Positions 18,921 to 27,123 of a DNA stretch of 49,067 bases are shown here, piece by piece (the first letter of the stretch is position 1; each line of letters opens with the position of its first letter). The stretch covers positions 1-49,067 of the forward strand of contig CALWXG010000013.1 in the NCBI GenBank assembly GCA_944385435.1, in the 5' to 3' direction. The notes below the pieces were generated by a model, which was not told the origin of the DNA, ran no database searches, and saw nothing but the letters and a program-made list of their open reading frames with translations. Made by a program: the position numbers and the translations under genes. Origin of the DNA: an uncultured Oscillospiraceae bacterium. Lineage in GTDB: Bacteria > Bacillota > Clostridia > Oscillospirales > Oscillospiraceae.

Positions 18921-21104
18921 GTGAAGAAAAAGCTTTTGCCCCTGCTGCTGGCTCTAGCCATGGTTTTCAGCCTGGCTGCGCCTGCCTTTGCAGCGGATGA
19001 TTCGGCAGACGGCATTGTGGTTCTTTTCACCAACGATGTGCACTGTACTGCCGATGACGGCGTCTCTTATGCCGCCATTGCAGGCTACAAGGCCGAGATG
19101 GAGGCTGTCTACGGAGCGGACAACGTCACTCTGGTGGACAACGGAGACGCGATCCAGGGCGGTCTGCTGGGCGCCCTGTCTGACGGCAGCTGGATTGTAG
19201 ATATCATGAATGAAGTCGGCTACGATCTGGCCATTCCCGGCAACCACGAGTTTGATTTTGGTGTGGAGACCTTCCTGGACATCGTCAACAACCAGGCGGA
19301 ATACCCCTACCTAAGCTGCAATTTCATGGATCTGGCCACCAATGAGCCAGTGCTGGATTCCTATCAGATTGTCACCTACAGAGATGTCTCCGTGGCCTAT
19401 GTGGGCATCACCACCCCCGCCACGCTCTCCCCCGCTCACTTCCAAGATGAGAACGGGAACTACATCTACAGTTTCTGTGAGGGAAGCCAGGGTCAGAACC
19501 TCTACGTTCAGGTACAGGATACCGTGGACGCCGCTCGGGCTGAGGGGGCAGATTATGTGGTGGCCCTGGCCCACCTAGGCGTGGACCCCTCCACCTCTCC
19601 CTATATGTCCACCGAAGTGATCGCCAACACCACCGGCATCGATGTGGTGCTGGACGGCCACTCCCACACGGTGGTTTCCTCCCAGACCGTGGAGAACGCC
19701 GAAGGCGAGGATGTACTTCTGGCCCAGACCGGCACCAAGTCCGAATCCATCGGCAAACTGGTCATCGCCTCCGACGGCACCCTGACCACTGAGCTGGTGC
19801 CCCTGGCGGACGTGGACACCGCCACCCAGAGTTACACTTCTGCCATGGAGTTCATCCAGGGAATTCAGGAACAGTACCTGGGAATGGCCGCCGAGGTGGT
19901 GGGCACCAGCGAGGTGGACCTGACTGTCAACGACCCCGACACCGGTGAGCGGGCGGTGCGCTCCGCCGAGACCAACTTGGGTGACTTCTGCGCCGACGCC
20001 TACCGCATTATGCTGGGCGCCGACATCGGCCTTGTCAACGGCGGCGGCGTCCGGGTCGACATCCCCGCCGGCGATGTCACTTACGGGGACATCATCGGCG
20101 TCCACCCCTACGGCAATATGATGTGCGTGGCCGAGGTCACCGGCCAGCAGATCATCGATGCGCTGGAAATGGGGGCAATGTACGTTGGAGAAGGCGAGAA
20201 TGGCAGTTTCCTCCAGGTGTCCGGCTTGAAGTACACCATCAACACCGCCATTCAGACCAGCGTGGAGCTGGATGAAGCCGGAAGCTTCGCTGGAGTCACC
20301 GCCGGCTGCGCCTACCGGGTGTCCGACGTGCAGGTGTTGGACAGCGAAACCGGGGAATACGCCCCCATGGATCCTCAGGCCACCTACACTGTGGCCTCCC
20401 ACAACTACATGCTCAAGGATGCCGGCAGCGGCATGACCATGTTCGGCAAAGACAAGGTCACCCTCCTGCAGGACGAGGTCATGGTGGACAGCGAGATCCT
20501 GATTCGCTACCTCCAGGAGGAACTGAACGGAGTGGTGGGCAGCGAATACGCCGATCCCCACGGCCAGGGCCGGATCACCATCATCAACGAGGCTCCTGAA
20601 ACCGTCGGATACAGCGACGTCTCCGAAACCAACTGGTTCTATGAGGCTGTATCCTACGTCACCGAGCAGGGCATCATGCAGGGCGTGGGCAACAACCGCT
20701 TCAATCCCCAGGGCACTACGACCCGGGGCGCTCTGATGACTATGCTGGCCCGCTTTGACGGTGTGGACACCACCGGTTCCTCTCCCTGGTATCAGGCCGG
20801 TATGGACTGGGCCATGGAAGAGGGTATCTCCGACGGCTCCAATCCCGGCGGCAATGTCACCCGGGTCCAGGCCGTAACCATGATGTGGCGTCTGGTGGGC
20901 GAACCCGAGGCCGATGCCGACCTGTCCGGCTATACCGATGCCGGCCAAATCCCCGGCTGGTCCGGCGCCCGCGAAGCCATTGAATGGGCCGTCTCCACCG
21001 GTATTATGGAGGGCAGCGCCAGTGCTCTGAATCCCAACAACACCGCCACCCGGGCTGAGATCGCTCAGCTCATGATGCGTTTTGCCGAGAGCATCAAGGG
21101 CTGA
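18921..21104 (+). CDS. Secreted 5'-nucleotidase/phosphoesterase with three SLH domains
   Basis: A 727-residue exported enzyme of the UshA/YfkN class. The GTG start follows GAAAGGTGG seven bases upstream. A signal peptide covers 1-24 (KKKLLPLLL...AFA, cut before ADD). The metallophosphoesterase domain (about 30-270) has D39/H41 in FTNDVH, GD at 75-76, GNHEFDFG at 107-114, AHLG, and GHSH near 246. The 5'-nucleotidase C-terminal domain (about 310-530) includes NGGGVR. Three S-layer homology repeats fill about 563-727 and would hold it to the cell wall. It likely releases nucleosides and phosphate from external nucleotides. It is monocistronic. Confidence 0.94.
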   Translation: MKKKLLPLLLALAMVFSLAAPAFAADDSADGIVVLFTNDVHCTADDGVSYAAIAGYKAEMEAVYGADNVTLVDNGDAIQGGLLGALSDGSWIVDIMNEVGYDLAIPGNHEFDFGVETFLDIVNNQAEYPYLSCNFMDLATNEPVLDSYQIVTYRDVSVAYVGITTPATLSPAHFQDENGNYIYSFCEGSQGQNLYVQVQDTVDAARAEGADYVVALAHLGVDPSTSPYMSTEVIANTTGIDVVLDGHSHTVVSSQTVENAEGEDVLLAQTGTKSESIGKLVIASDGTLTTELVPLADVDTATQSYTSAMEFIQGIQEQYLGMAAEVVGTSEVDLTVNDPDTGERAVRSAETNLGDFCADAYRIMLGADIGLVNGGGVRVDIPAGDVTYGDIIGVHPYGNMMCVAEVTGQQIIDALEMGAMYVGEGENGSFLQVSGLKYTINTAIQTSVELDEAGSFAGVTAGCAYRVSDVQVLDSETGEYAPMDPQATYTVASHNYMLKDAGSGMTMFGKDKVTLLQDEVMVDSEILIRYLQEELNGVVGSEYADPHGQGRITIINEAPETVGYSDVSETNWFYEAVSYVTEQGIMQGVGNNRFNPQGTTTRGALMTMLARFDGVDTTGSSPWYQAGMDWAMEEGISDGSNPGGNVTRVQAVTMMWRLVGEPEADADLSGYTDAGQIPGWSGAREAIEWAVSTGIMEGSASALNPNNTATRAEIAQLMMRFAESIKG

Positions 21105-21131
21105 TCTCCATCCGGAATCCTTTGCGGTTTC

Positions 21132-21172
21132 AAATCACCCCAGGTTCATTCGGACCTGGGGTGATTTTTTAT
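21132..21172 (+). terminator. Terminator of the SLH nucleotidase gene
   Basis: A perfect 14-bp stem (21132-21145 with 21154-21167), eight-base loop and a T-run ending at 21170. Confidence 0.93.
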
Positions 21173-21253
21173 TCAGCTTCCCTCTTTGCCCATACATAAA
21201 ATCATATTTTTGCGGGAAAACTGGTCCATACAAAACGTACAAGGAGTGATGGT

Positions 21254-22474
21254 ATGCCCTTGCCGCCCATTCACATACGCAGCGAAATCGGACCTCTGAA
21301 ACGGGTCCTGCTTCACCGTCCCGGCCGCGAACTGGAAAACCTCATGCCGGAATATATCGGCCGGCTTCTGTTTGATGACATACCCTATCTGAAAATCGCC
21401 CAGGAGGAGCACGACGCCTTCTGCAATCTGCTCCGGCAAAACGGCGTAGAGGTGGTCTATCTTACCGACCTGGCCGCAGAGTCCCTCTCCGACCCGGGCA
21501 TCAAAACACAATTTATCCGGGAATATCTGACCGAGGCAGGAATTCTGGGCGAAAAACGCACGGCCATGATGACCGAGCATTTCCTCGCCCTGTCCACCAA
21601 GAACATGGTGGACAAAATGATGGAGGGGGTGCGCAAATCGGAAATCCGGGGCTACGGCCGGAAAAACCTCACAGACTATCTGGACGACTACTATCCCTTC
21701 GTGCTGGACCCCATTCCCAACCTCTACTTCACCCGGGACCCCTTTGCCGCCATCGGCTCCGGGGTATCCATCCACCGGATGTCCACCGTCACCCGGGGCA
21801 GGGAGACACTGCTGGCAAAGTATATTTTCCAGTACCATCCCCAGTACCGGAACGTTCCGGTGTACTACGACCGGTCCGCCCATGCCACCGTGGAGGGCGG
21901 CGATATTCTGGTGCTCAGCGACAAGGTGGTCGCCATCGGCATCTCCCAGCGCACCCAGCCCTGGGCCATTGAACAGCTGGCCAAGAAGCTGCTGACGCCG
22001 GAGGCCGGCTTTGAGCGGATTCTGGCCATCGACATCCCCAAAAACCGGGCGTTTATGCACCTGGACACGGTGTTCACCATGGTGGACCGGGACAAATTCA
22101 CCATGCATCCCAACATCTCCTCCGAACTGCGGGTGTTTGTGCTGGAGAGCGACCACGGCGGCCGTCTGTCCATCACCGAGGAGCGGGGCAGCCTGGAGCA
22201 CATTCTCCGGGAGCACCTGCATCTGGACCGGGTGACCCTGATCCCCTGCGGGGGAGGCAGCGTCATCGACGCCGCCCGGGAGCAGTGGAACGACGGCTCC
22301 AACACCTTCTGCATCGCCCCGGGCAAGGTGATCGCCTACTCCCGCAACTATGTGACCAACCAGGTCATGGTGGACGCCGGAATCGAAGTGCTCACCATAC
22401 CCAGCAGCGAACTGTCCCGGGGCCGGGGCGGCCCCCGTTGCATGACCATGCCTCTGGTGCGGGAATCCATCTGA
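21254..22474 (+). CDS. arcA: Arginine deiminase
   Basis: This 406-residue enzyme hydrolyses arginine to citrulline and ammonia, the first step of the arginine deiminase pathway. Conserved blocks are NLYFTRDPFA near 156-165, the EGGDILVLS block near 215, the catalytic HLDTVFTMVDRDKF near 272, and the nucleophile C396 in GRGGPRCMTMPL. AAGGAG eight bases upstream fixes the ATG. It heads the arc operon, 51 bases before arcB. I found no convincing ArgR box or promoter in the short leader. Confidence 0.97.
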   Translation: MPLPPIHIRSEIGPLKRVLLHRPGRELENLMPEYIGRLLFDDIPYLKIAQEEHDAFCNLLRQNGVEVVYLTDLAAESLSDPGIKTQFIREYLTEAGILGEKRTAMMTEHFLALSTKNMVDKMMEGVRKSEIRGYGRKNLTDYLDDYYPFVLDPIPNLYFTRDPFAAIGSGVSIHRMSTVTRGRETLLAKYIFQYHPQYRNVPVYYDRSAHATVEGGDILVLSDKVVAIGISQRTQPWAIEQLAKKLLTPEAGFERILAIDIPKNRAFMHLDTVFTMVDRDKFTMHPNISSELRVFVLESDHGGRLSITEERGSLEHILREHLHLDRVTLIPCGGGSVIDAAREQWNDGSNTFCIAPGKVIAYSRNYVTNQVMVDAGIEVLTIPSSELSRGRGGPRCMTMPLVRESI

Positions 22475-22525
22475 GGCAGTTCCCTCCATTCATCCATCCA
22501 TCACTTTATGCAAAGGAGACTATCT

Positions 22526-23518
22526 ATGGCTGTCAACATGAAAGGAAAGTCCTTCCTCACCCTCATGGATCTGTCCGCCCGGGAGATCCGCTGTCTGCTG
22601 GATCTGGCCCACGACCTGAAGGCCAAAAAACGCATGGGTCTGTGCGGTCAGGCCCTGAAGGGCAAGAACATCGTGCTGCTCTTTGAAAAGACCTCCACCC
22701 GCACCCGCTGTTCCTTCGAGGTGGCGGTGCGGGACGAGGGAGGCGGCGTCACCTACCTGGACCCCGGCTCCTCCCAGATGGGCAAAAAGGAGTCCCTGGA
22801 GGACACCGCCCGGGTGCTGGGCCGGTTCTTCGACGGCATCGAGTACCGGGGCTTTGACCAGCAGGCGGTCATCGACCTGGCCAGATACTCCGGCGTGCCG
22901 GTGTTCAACGGCCTCACCGACCTGGACCATCCCACCCAGATCCTGGCGGACATGATGACCATGGAGGAACACCTGCACAAACCTTTGCGGGAGTGCAAGG
23001 TGGTCTTCGTGGGGGACGTGCGCAACAACATGTCCTACGCCTGGATGTTCGGCTGCTGCAAGATGGGCGTGGACTTTGTGGGCTACGGCCCCAAGGAGCT
23101 CATCGACGGGGCGGACCGGTCCATCCTGGCCGCCTGCCAGGAGGAGGGCCGGAAAACCGGGGCCTGCATCAAGCTGTCCGACAACCGGGCCGATCTGGAG
23201 GGGGCGGATGTGCTCTATTCGGACATCTGGGCCTCCATGGGAGAGGAGGAACTCATTCCCCAGCGCGCCAGGCTCCTGGCCCCCTACCGCATCGACGAGG
23301 CCATGCTGAAGGACACCGGAAATCCCAACGTGCTTTTCATGCACTGTCTGCCCTCCTTCCACGACTTTGAGACCAGGCTGGCCCGGGAGTGGAAGGAAAA
23401 AGGAGTGGACATCCGGGAGGTCACCGATGAGGTGTTCCGGGGCAGGCACTCCGTGGTGTTCGACGAGGCGGAGAACCGGATGCACACCATCAAGGCTGTG
23501 CTGGTGGCCACCGTATGA
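22526..23518 (+). CDS. arcB: Ornithine carbamoyltransferase (catabolic)
   Basis: This 330-residue enzyme phosphorolyses citrulline to ornithine and carbamoyl phosphate in this pathway. The carbamoyl-phosphate loop STRTR is at 57-61, with DHPTQ near 136 and HCLPSFHD near 272. The usual HCLPAFHD has Ser for Ala here. AAAGGAG seven bases before the ATG at 22526 decides the start over an in-frame ATG at 22508 that lies before that site. The position between arcA and arcC points to the catabolic role rather than arginine synthesis. It overlaps arcC by four bases. Confidence 0.96.
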   Translation: MAVNMKGKSFLTLMDLSAREIRCLLDLAHDLKAKKRMGLCGQALKGKNIVLLFEKTSTRTRCSFEVAVRDEGGGVTYLDPGSSQMGKKESLEDTARVLGRFFDGIEYRGFDQQAVIDLARYSGVPVFNGLTDLDHPTQILADMMTMEEHLHKPLRECKVVFVGDVRNNMSYAWMFGCCKMGVDFVGYGPKELIDGADRSILAACQEEGRKTGACIKLSDNRADLEGADVLYSDIWASMGEEELIPQRARLLAPYRIDEAMLKDTGNPNVLFMHCLPSFHDFETRLAREWKEKGVDIREVTDEVFRGRHSVVFDEAENRMHTIKAVLVATV

Positions 23519-24582
23519 GCGGCCCGGTGAAAGTGGTGGTGGCCCTGGGGGGCAACGCCCTGGAGGACAAATCCCTGCCCCCCACCGCCGCCTCGCAGCT
23601 TCTGGTGGCCCAGAGGACGGCCCGGCAGCTGGCCCAGCTGTCCTGCGCCGGGTACGAGCTGGCCATCGTCCACGGCAACGGCCCCCAGGTGGGCCGCATC
23701 CTGCTGGCCAGCGAGACCGCCGAGGCGGTGACGCCCCCCATGCCCTTTGACGTGTGCGGCGCCATGAGCCAGGGCTATATCGGCTACCATCTCCAGCAGG
23801 CCCTCACCGCCGCCCTGCGCCGGGAAGGCCGGCAGATCCCCGTGGTCACGGTGATCACCCAGATGGTGGTGGACCCCGCCGACCCGGCCTTCCAGCGCCC
23901 CACCAAACCCATCGGCCCCTTTTACACGGAAGAACAGGCCCGGGTTCTGGAGCAGGAGCGGGGATACACCATGCGGGAGGACTCCGGCCGGGGCTGGCGG
24001 CGGGTGGTCCCCTCCCCCAGGCCCCGGCGCATCGTGGAGATCGGCACCATCAGGACGCTGTGGAACACCACCGTGTCCATCGCCTGCGGCGGGGGCGGCG
24101 TACCGGTGGTGGAGAAGGAGGACGGCTCCCTGGAAGGGGTGGCTGCCGTCATCGACAAGGACCTGGCCGCCTGCCGCCTGGCCCAGGAGATGGAGGCGGA
24201 TATCCTCATGATCCTCACGGAGGTGCCTGCCGTGGCCATCCGGTTTGGCCAGCCGGACCAGCAGGACCTGGGAGAAGTCACCCCCGGTCAGTTGGTGGAA
24301 TACGCCGCCCAGGGGCAGTTCGGAGCCGGCTCCATGCTGCCAAAGGTGCAGGCCGCCGTGGACTTTGTCCGTTCCGCACCGGGGCGCAGGGCCATCATCA
24401 CCTCGCTGGATCTGGGACTGGAGGCCCTGGCAGGGCGGGCGGGCACCCGGGTTGCGGAATCATCGAAAGGAGGCCAGAGCCGCCATGCGGAACATCAAGA
24501 TGCCCACCGCCTTCACCATCCTGTTCGCCATCATCCTGGTCATGGTACTGCTGACCTGGCTGGTGCCCGCCGGAAGTTATGA
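23515..24582 (+). CDS. arcC: Carbamate kinase with an unusual C-terminal extension
   Basis: This enzyme makes ATP from carbamoyl phosphate and ADP, the energy-yielding step of arginine fermentation. KVVVALGGNALEDK at the start, the NGPQVG loop, CGGGGVPVV and the GSMLPKVQAAVDF block are all present. The family normally ends just after a GTRV-like motif at about 310 residues. Here no stop follows, and the frame runs on for some 40 basic, His-rich residues, overlapping the next gene by 98 bases in another frame. The body is normal, so activity is likely. The tail may be a lost stop codon tolerated by the cell. Confidence 0.93.
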   Translation: MSGPVKVVVALGGNALEDKSLPPTAASQLLVAQRTARQLAQLSCAGYELAIVHGNGPQVGRILLASETAEAVTPPMPFDVCGAMSQGYIGYHLQQALTAALRREGRQIPVVTVITQMVVDPADPAFQRPTKPIGPFYTEEQARVLEQERGYTMREDSGRGWRRVVPSPRPRRIVEIGTIRTLWNTTVSIACGGGGVPVVEKEDGSLEGVAAVIDKDLAACRLAQEMEADILMILTEVPAVAIRFGQPDQQDLGEVTPGQLVEYAAQGQFGAGSMLPKVQAAVDFVRSAPGRRAIITSLDLGLEALAGRAGTRVAESSKGGQSRHAEHQDAHRLHHPVRHHPGHGTADLAGARRKL

Positions 24583-25882
24583 CTACACCCCGGACGGAGA
24601 GCCGGTGGCCGGCAGCTACCATCGGGTGGAGCAGCAGGGGCAGTCCCCTGTCTGCGTCCTCACCGCCCCGCTGGAGGGGCTCTACGAGGCCATTGACATT
24701 GCCGCCTTCATTCTCATGGTGGGCGGGTTCCTGGGCGTGGTGACCAAGACCGGGGCACTGGACGCGGGCATCGCCAACATCATCCGGAAGCTGAAGGGCC
24801 GCGAGTCGCTGCTCATCCCCATCCTCATGTGTGCCTTCGCCCTGGGGGGCACCACCTTCGGCATGGCGGAGGAGACCATCGCCTTCTATCCCCTGGTGCT
24901 GCCCATCCTGGTGGCCGCGGGCTACGACGCGCTCACCGGAGTGGCGGTGATTCTGCTGGGGGCCGGAGCCGGCGTCATCGGCTCCACCGTCAACCCTTTC
25001 GCCACCGGCATTGCCGCCGGCTTTGCAGGCGTGGGGCTGGGCCAGGGCATCCTGCTGCGTCTGCTCATTCTCTTCGCCGCGCTGGCCCTCTCCGTCTGGT
25101 ATGTCATGTCCTACGCCCGCCGGGTGCGCAGCCACCCGGAGCGATCCCTGGTGGCGGACATGCGGGGGAAAAACACGGCCCATTTCTCCGCCCTGCAGCA
25201 GGAGGAGCTGCGCCTCACCGGCATTCACAAACTGGCGCTGGCCCTGTTCGCCCTGACGTTTCTGGTGATGATCTATGCGGTGATTCCCTTTGACGACATG
25301 GGCCTGCCCCTGCCCGCCCTGGGCTGGTGGTTTCCGGAGCTGTCCGCCCTCTTCCTGGGCGCCTCCATCCTGCTGGGGCTGTGCTGCGGCCTGTCCGAGC
25401 GGGAGATCGTGGGCTCCTTTGTGGACGGGGCGGCGGAGCTGCTCAGCGTGGCCTTTATCATCGGCGTCTCCCGGGGCATCACCGTGATTATGAATGACGG
25501 CCAGATCACCGACACCATTCTCCACTGGGGAGAGACCGCCCTCACCGGGGCGGGGTCCGCCGTCTTTCTGGCCCTCACCTATCTACTCTATCTGCCCCTG
25601 TCCTTTCTCATCCCCTCCACCTCCGGTCTGGCCGCCCTGTCCATGCCCGTCATGGCTCCGCTGGCCGACTTTGCCGGGGTGGGCCGGGACCTGGTCATCA
25701 CCGCCTTCCAGTCCGCCTGCGGCCTGGTCAACCTCATCACCCCCACCAGCGCGGTGGTGATGGGCGCTCTGGCCCTGGGCCGGGTCCCCTTTGACCGCTG
25801 GCTGCGCTTCACCTGGAAGCTGCTGCTCCTCCTGTTCGCCGCCCTGCTGGTCTTTCTGCTGGTGGGAATTCTGCTGCCCTGA
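24485..25882 (+). CDS. YfcC/ArcD2-type amino acid antiporter (arginine/ornithine exchange likely)
   Basis: A 465-residue membrane protein with about 11-12 helices, of the YfcC / C4-dicarboxylate anaerobic carrier superfamily. It begins MPTAFTILFAIILVMVLLTWLVPAG, typical of the family. The conserved repeats GGTTFGMAEETIAFYPL and ITPTSAVVMGAL are at similar places in the two halves. Family members found in arc operons exchange arginine for ornithine, so this is the expected uptake step here. It has its own site AAAGGAGG eight bases before the ATG, inside the arcC tail. A terminator follows. Confidence 0.88.
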   Translation: MRNIKMPTAFTILFAIILVMVLLTWLVPAGSYDYTPDGEPVAGSYHRVEQQGQSPVCVLTAPLEGLYEAIDIAAFILMVGGFLGVVTKTGALDAGIANIIRKLKGRESLLIPILMCAFALGGTTFGMAEETIAFYPLVLPILVAAGYDALTGVAVILLGAGAGVIGSTVNPFATGIAAGFAGVGLGQGILLRLLILFAALALSVWYVMSYARRVRSHPERSLVADMRGKNTAHFSALQQEELRLTGIHKLALALFALTFLVMIYAVIPFDDMGLPLPALGWWFPELSALFLGASILLGLCCGLSEREIVGSFVDGAAELLSVAFIIGVSRGITVIMNDGQITDTILHWGETALTGAGSAVFLALTYLLYLPLSFLIPSTSGLAALSMPVMAPLADFAGVGRDLVITAFQSACGLVNLITPTSAVVMGALALGRVPFDRWLRFTWKLLLLLFAALLVFLLVGILLP

Positions 25883-25890
25883 CCCCAGAC

Positions 25891-25932
25891 GCCGGAGCGC
25901 GGGGCTCATGCCCCCCTCCGGCCTCCTTTTTG
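25891..25932 (+). terminator. Terminator of the arc operon
   Basis: A GC stem built on GCCGGAG (25891-25897) and CTCCGGC (25916-25922), with further inner pairing, is followed by CTCCTTTTT. Confidence 0.8.
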
Positions 25933-25940
25933 TTCTCCGG

Positions 25941-25969
25941 TTTACACAGGCGCACCGCTGTGATATACT
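25941..25969 (+). promoter_or_regulatory. Sigma-A-type promoter of the zinc-ribbon membrane gene
   Basis: TTTACA (25941-25946), a 17-base spacer and TATACT (25964-25969), 44 bases before the ATG. Confidence 0.7.
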
Positions 25970-26012
25970 CTTCTCACTGCCCATTCCAGTTCACTCCAAG
26001 GAGGTTCAGGAT

Positions 26013-27005
26013 ATGCCCTACTGTGTCCACTGCGGAGCCCCTCTGAAGGAGGGTGAGCTCTGCTCCTGTCCTGCCGCCCAGGCCCAGCGCGCCCAGTTGT
26101 CTTCCGGCTCCGGCCCCGACCCGGAGTTCATCCCCCTGTCCCAGGAGACAGAGCTGAGCGGAACCGGTCCGAATGCAGGCGATGAGACTCCTTCTCCCTC
26201 CGCCCCGGCTCCGGAGGAGCCCTCCAGGGACGATGCCGGCACCTGTGCTGCACCGGACAACGAACCAGCCCCCTCCCCCGCTCCGCAACCCGGCCCGGCC
26301 TCAGGGCCCGAGTCCTCCCCCGGGTGGCAGACTCCGGACCCCGCCGGCCCCGACACCTATACTTTCCAGTCTGACGGCCCTTCCGCGCCGCCGAAGCCCT
26401 CTCTGGTCACGATCACCCTGAAAAATCTGCTTCCCTTCCTGAAGGCCTACTGCCGCAGCCCTGTGGAGGCCACCCGCTCCGCCGTCTCCCAGGCCGACGT
26501 CCCCATGGCACTGCTGCTGGCTCTCATCCAGTGTCTGGCCGCCGTGCTGGCAGTGGCGGCGGTGCTGTTCCGGATCAACCGGCTGCTCGTTCCCATCCTG
26601 GACTTCCTCGGCCTGGGCCGCCGGGGCATCTCTCCGGCCTTGTCCATTCCCTGCGGACTGCTGGCCTGCGTTCTGGGCATTGCCTGCATGATGGTGCTGT
26701 TTCTCGCCCTGGCCAGGCTGATGAAATCCCAGGCCACCATCCGGGACATCTTCATCGCCTGCGGCGTCAACACCATTCCGGTCACCGCTGTTCTGCTGCT
26801 GGCCTTTCTGCTGGGACTGCTCTCCCTGCCCCTGGGACTCTGGCTGCTGATCATGGTGCTGCCGTTCTTCGCCGCCGCAGGCCTCATCTCCGCGAAGGCG
26901 CTGTGTCCGGACCTGTCCGGCGGTAAATTCTGGCTCTCCTATCTGGCCGGCCTTCTCCTGGTGGTGGGCGCCACCTGGTTTGTCGTCTCCTCCCTGTTGT
27001 TCTGA
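26013..27005 (+). CDS. Zinc-ribbon protein with Yip1-like membrane domain
   Basis: A 330-residue protein. Residues 1-20 form a zinc ribbon (C4, C7, C17, C19). Residues 25-130 are a disordered Pro/Ser/Glu/Asp-rich linker, and about 155-330 contain five hydrophobic helices resembling YIP1-type membrane proteins. AAGGAGG before the ATG at 26013 decides the start. The arrangement of ribbon, disordered linker and membrane block is common in clostridial proteins of unknown role. It has its own promoter and is followed by another multispanning protein gene. Function unknown. Confidence 0.82.
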   Translation: MPYCVHCGAPLKEGELCSCPAAQAQRAQLSSGSGPDPEFIPLSQETELSGTGPNAGDETPSPSAPAPEEPSRDDAGTCAAPDNEPAPSPAPQPGPASGPESSPGWQTPDPAGPDTYTFQSDGPSAPPKPSLVTITLKNLLPFLKAYCRSPVEATRSAVSQADVPMALLLALIQCLAAVLAVAAVLFRINRLLVPILDFLGLGRRGISPALSIPCGLLACVLGIACMMVLFLALARLMKSQATIRDIFIACGVNTIPVTAVLLLAFLLGLLSLPLGLWLLIMVLPFFAAAGLISAKALCPDLSGGKFWLSYLAGLLLVVGATWFVVSSLLF

Positions 27006-27055
27006 ACCACCCTCCCGGCCTGCGCTGCGGCGCGGGCCGGATTCCTTTTTCTGTC

Positions 27056-27084
27056 TTGCAATGAAGCCCTTATTCCGGTATACT
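27056..27084 (+). promoter_or_regulatory. Sigma-A-type promoter of the DUF975/CmpB-like gene
   Basis: TTGCAA (27056-27061), a 17-base spacer and TATACT (27079-27084), 39 bases before the ATG. Confidence 0.68.
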
Positions 27085-27123
27085 CCCACTGTAACCAATT
27101 TTGCCGAAGACGTGGAGGATGCC

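Noticed and set aside
23515-24484. Frameshift as the explanation for the long carbamate kinase tail
   Set aside because: None of the three frames has a stop near the expected end, so a simple one-base shift would not restore a normal C-terminus. A lost stop codon fits better.
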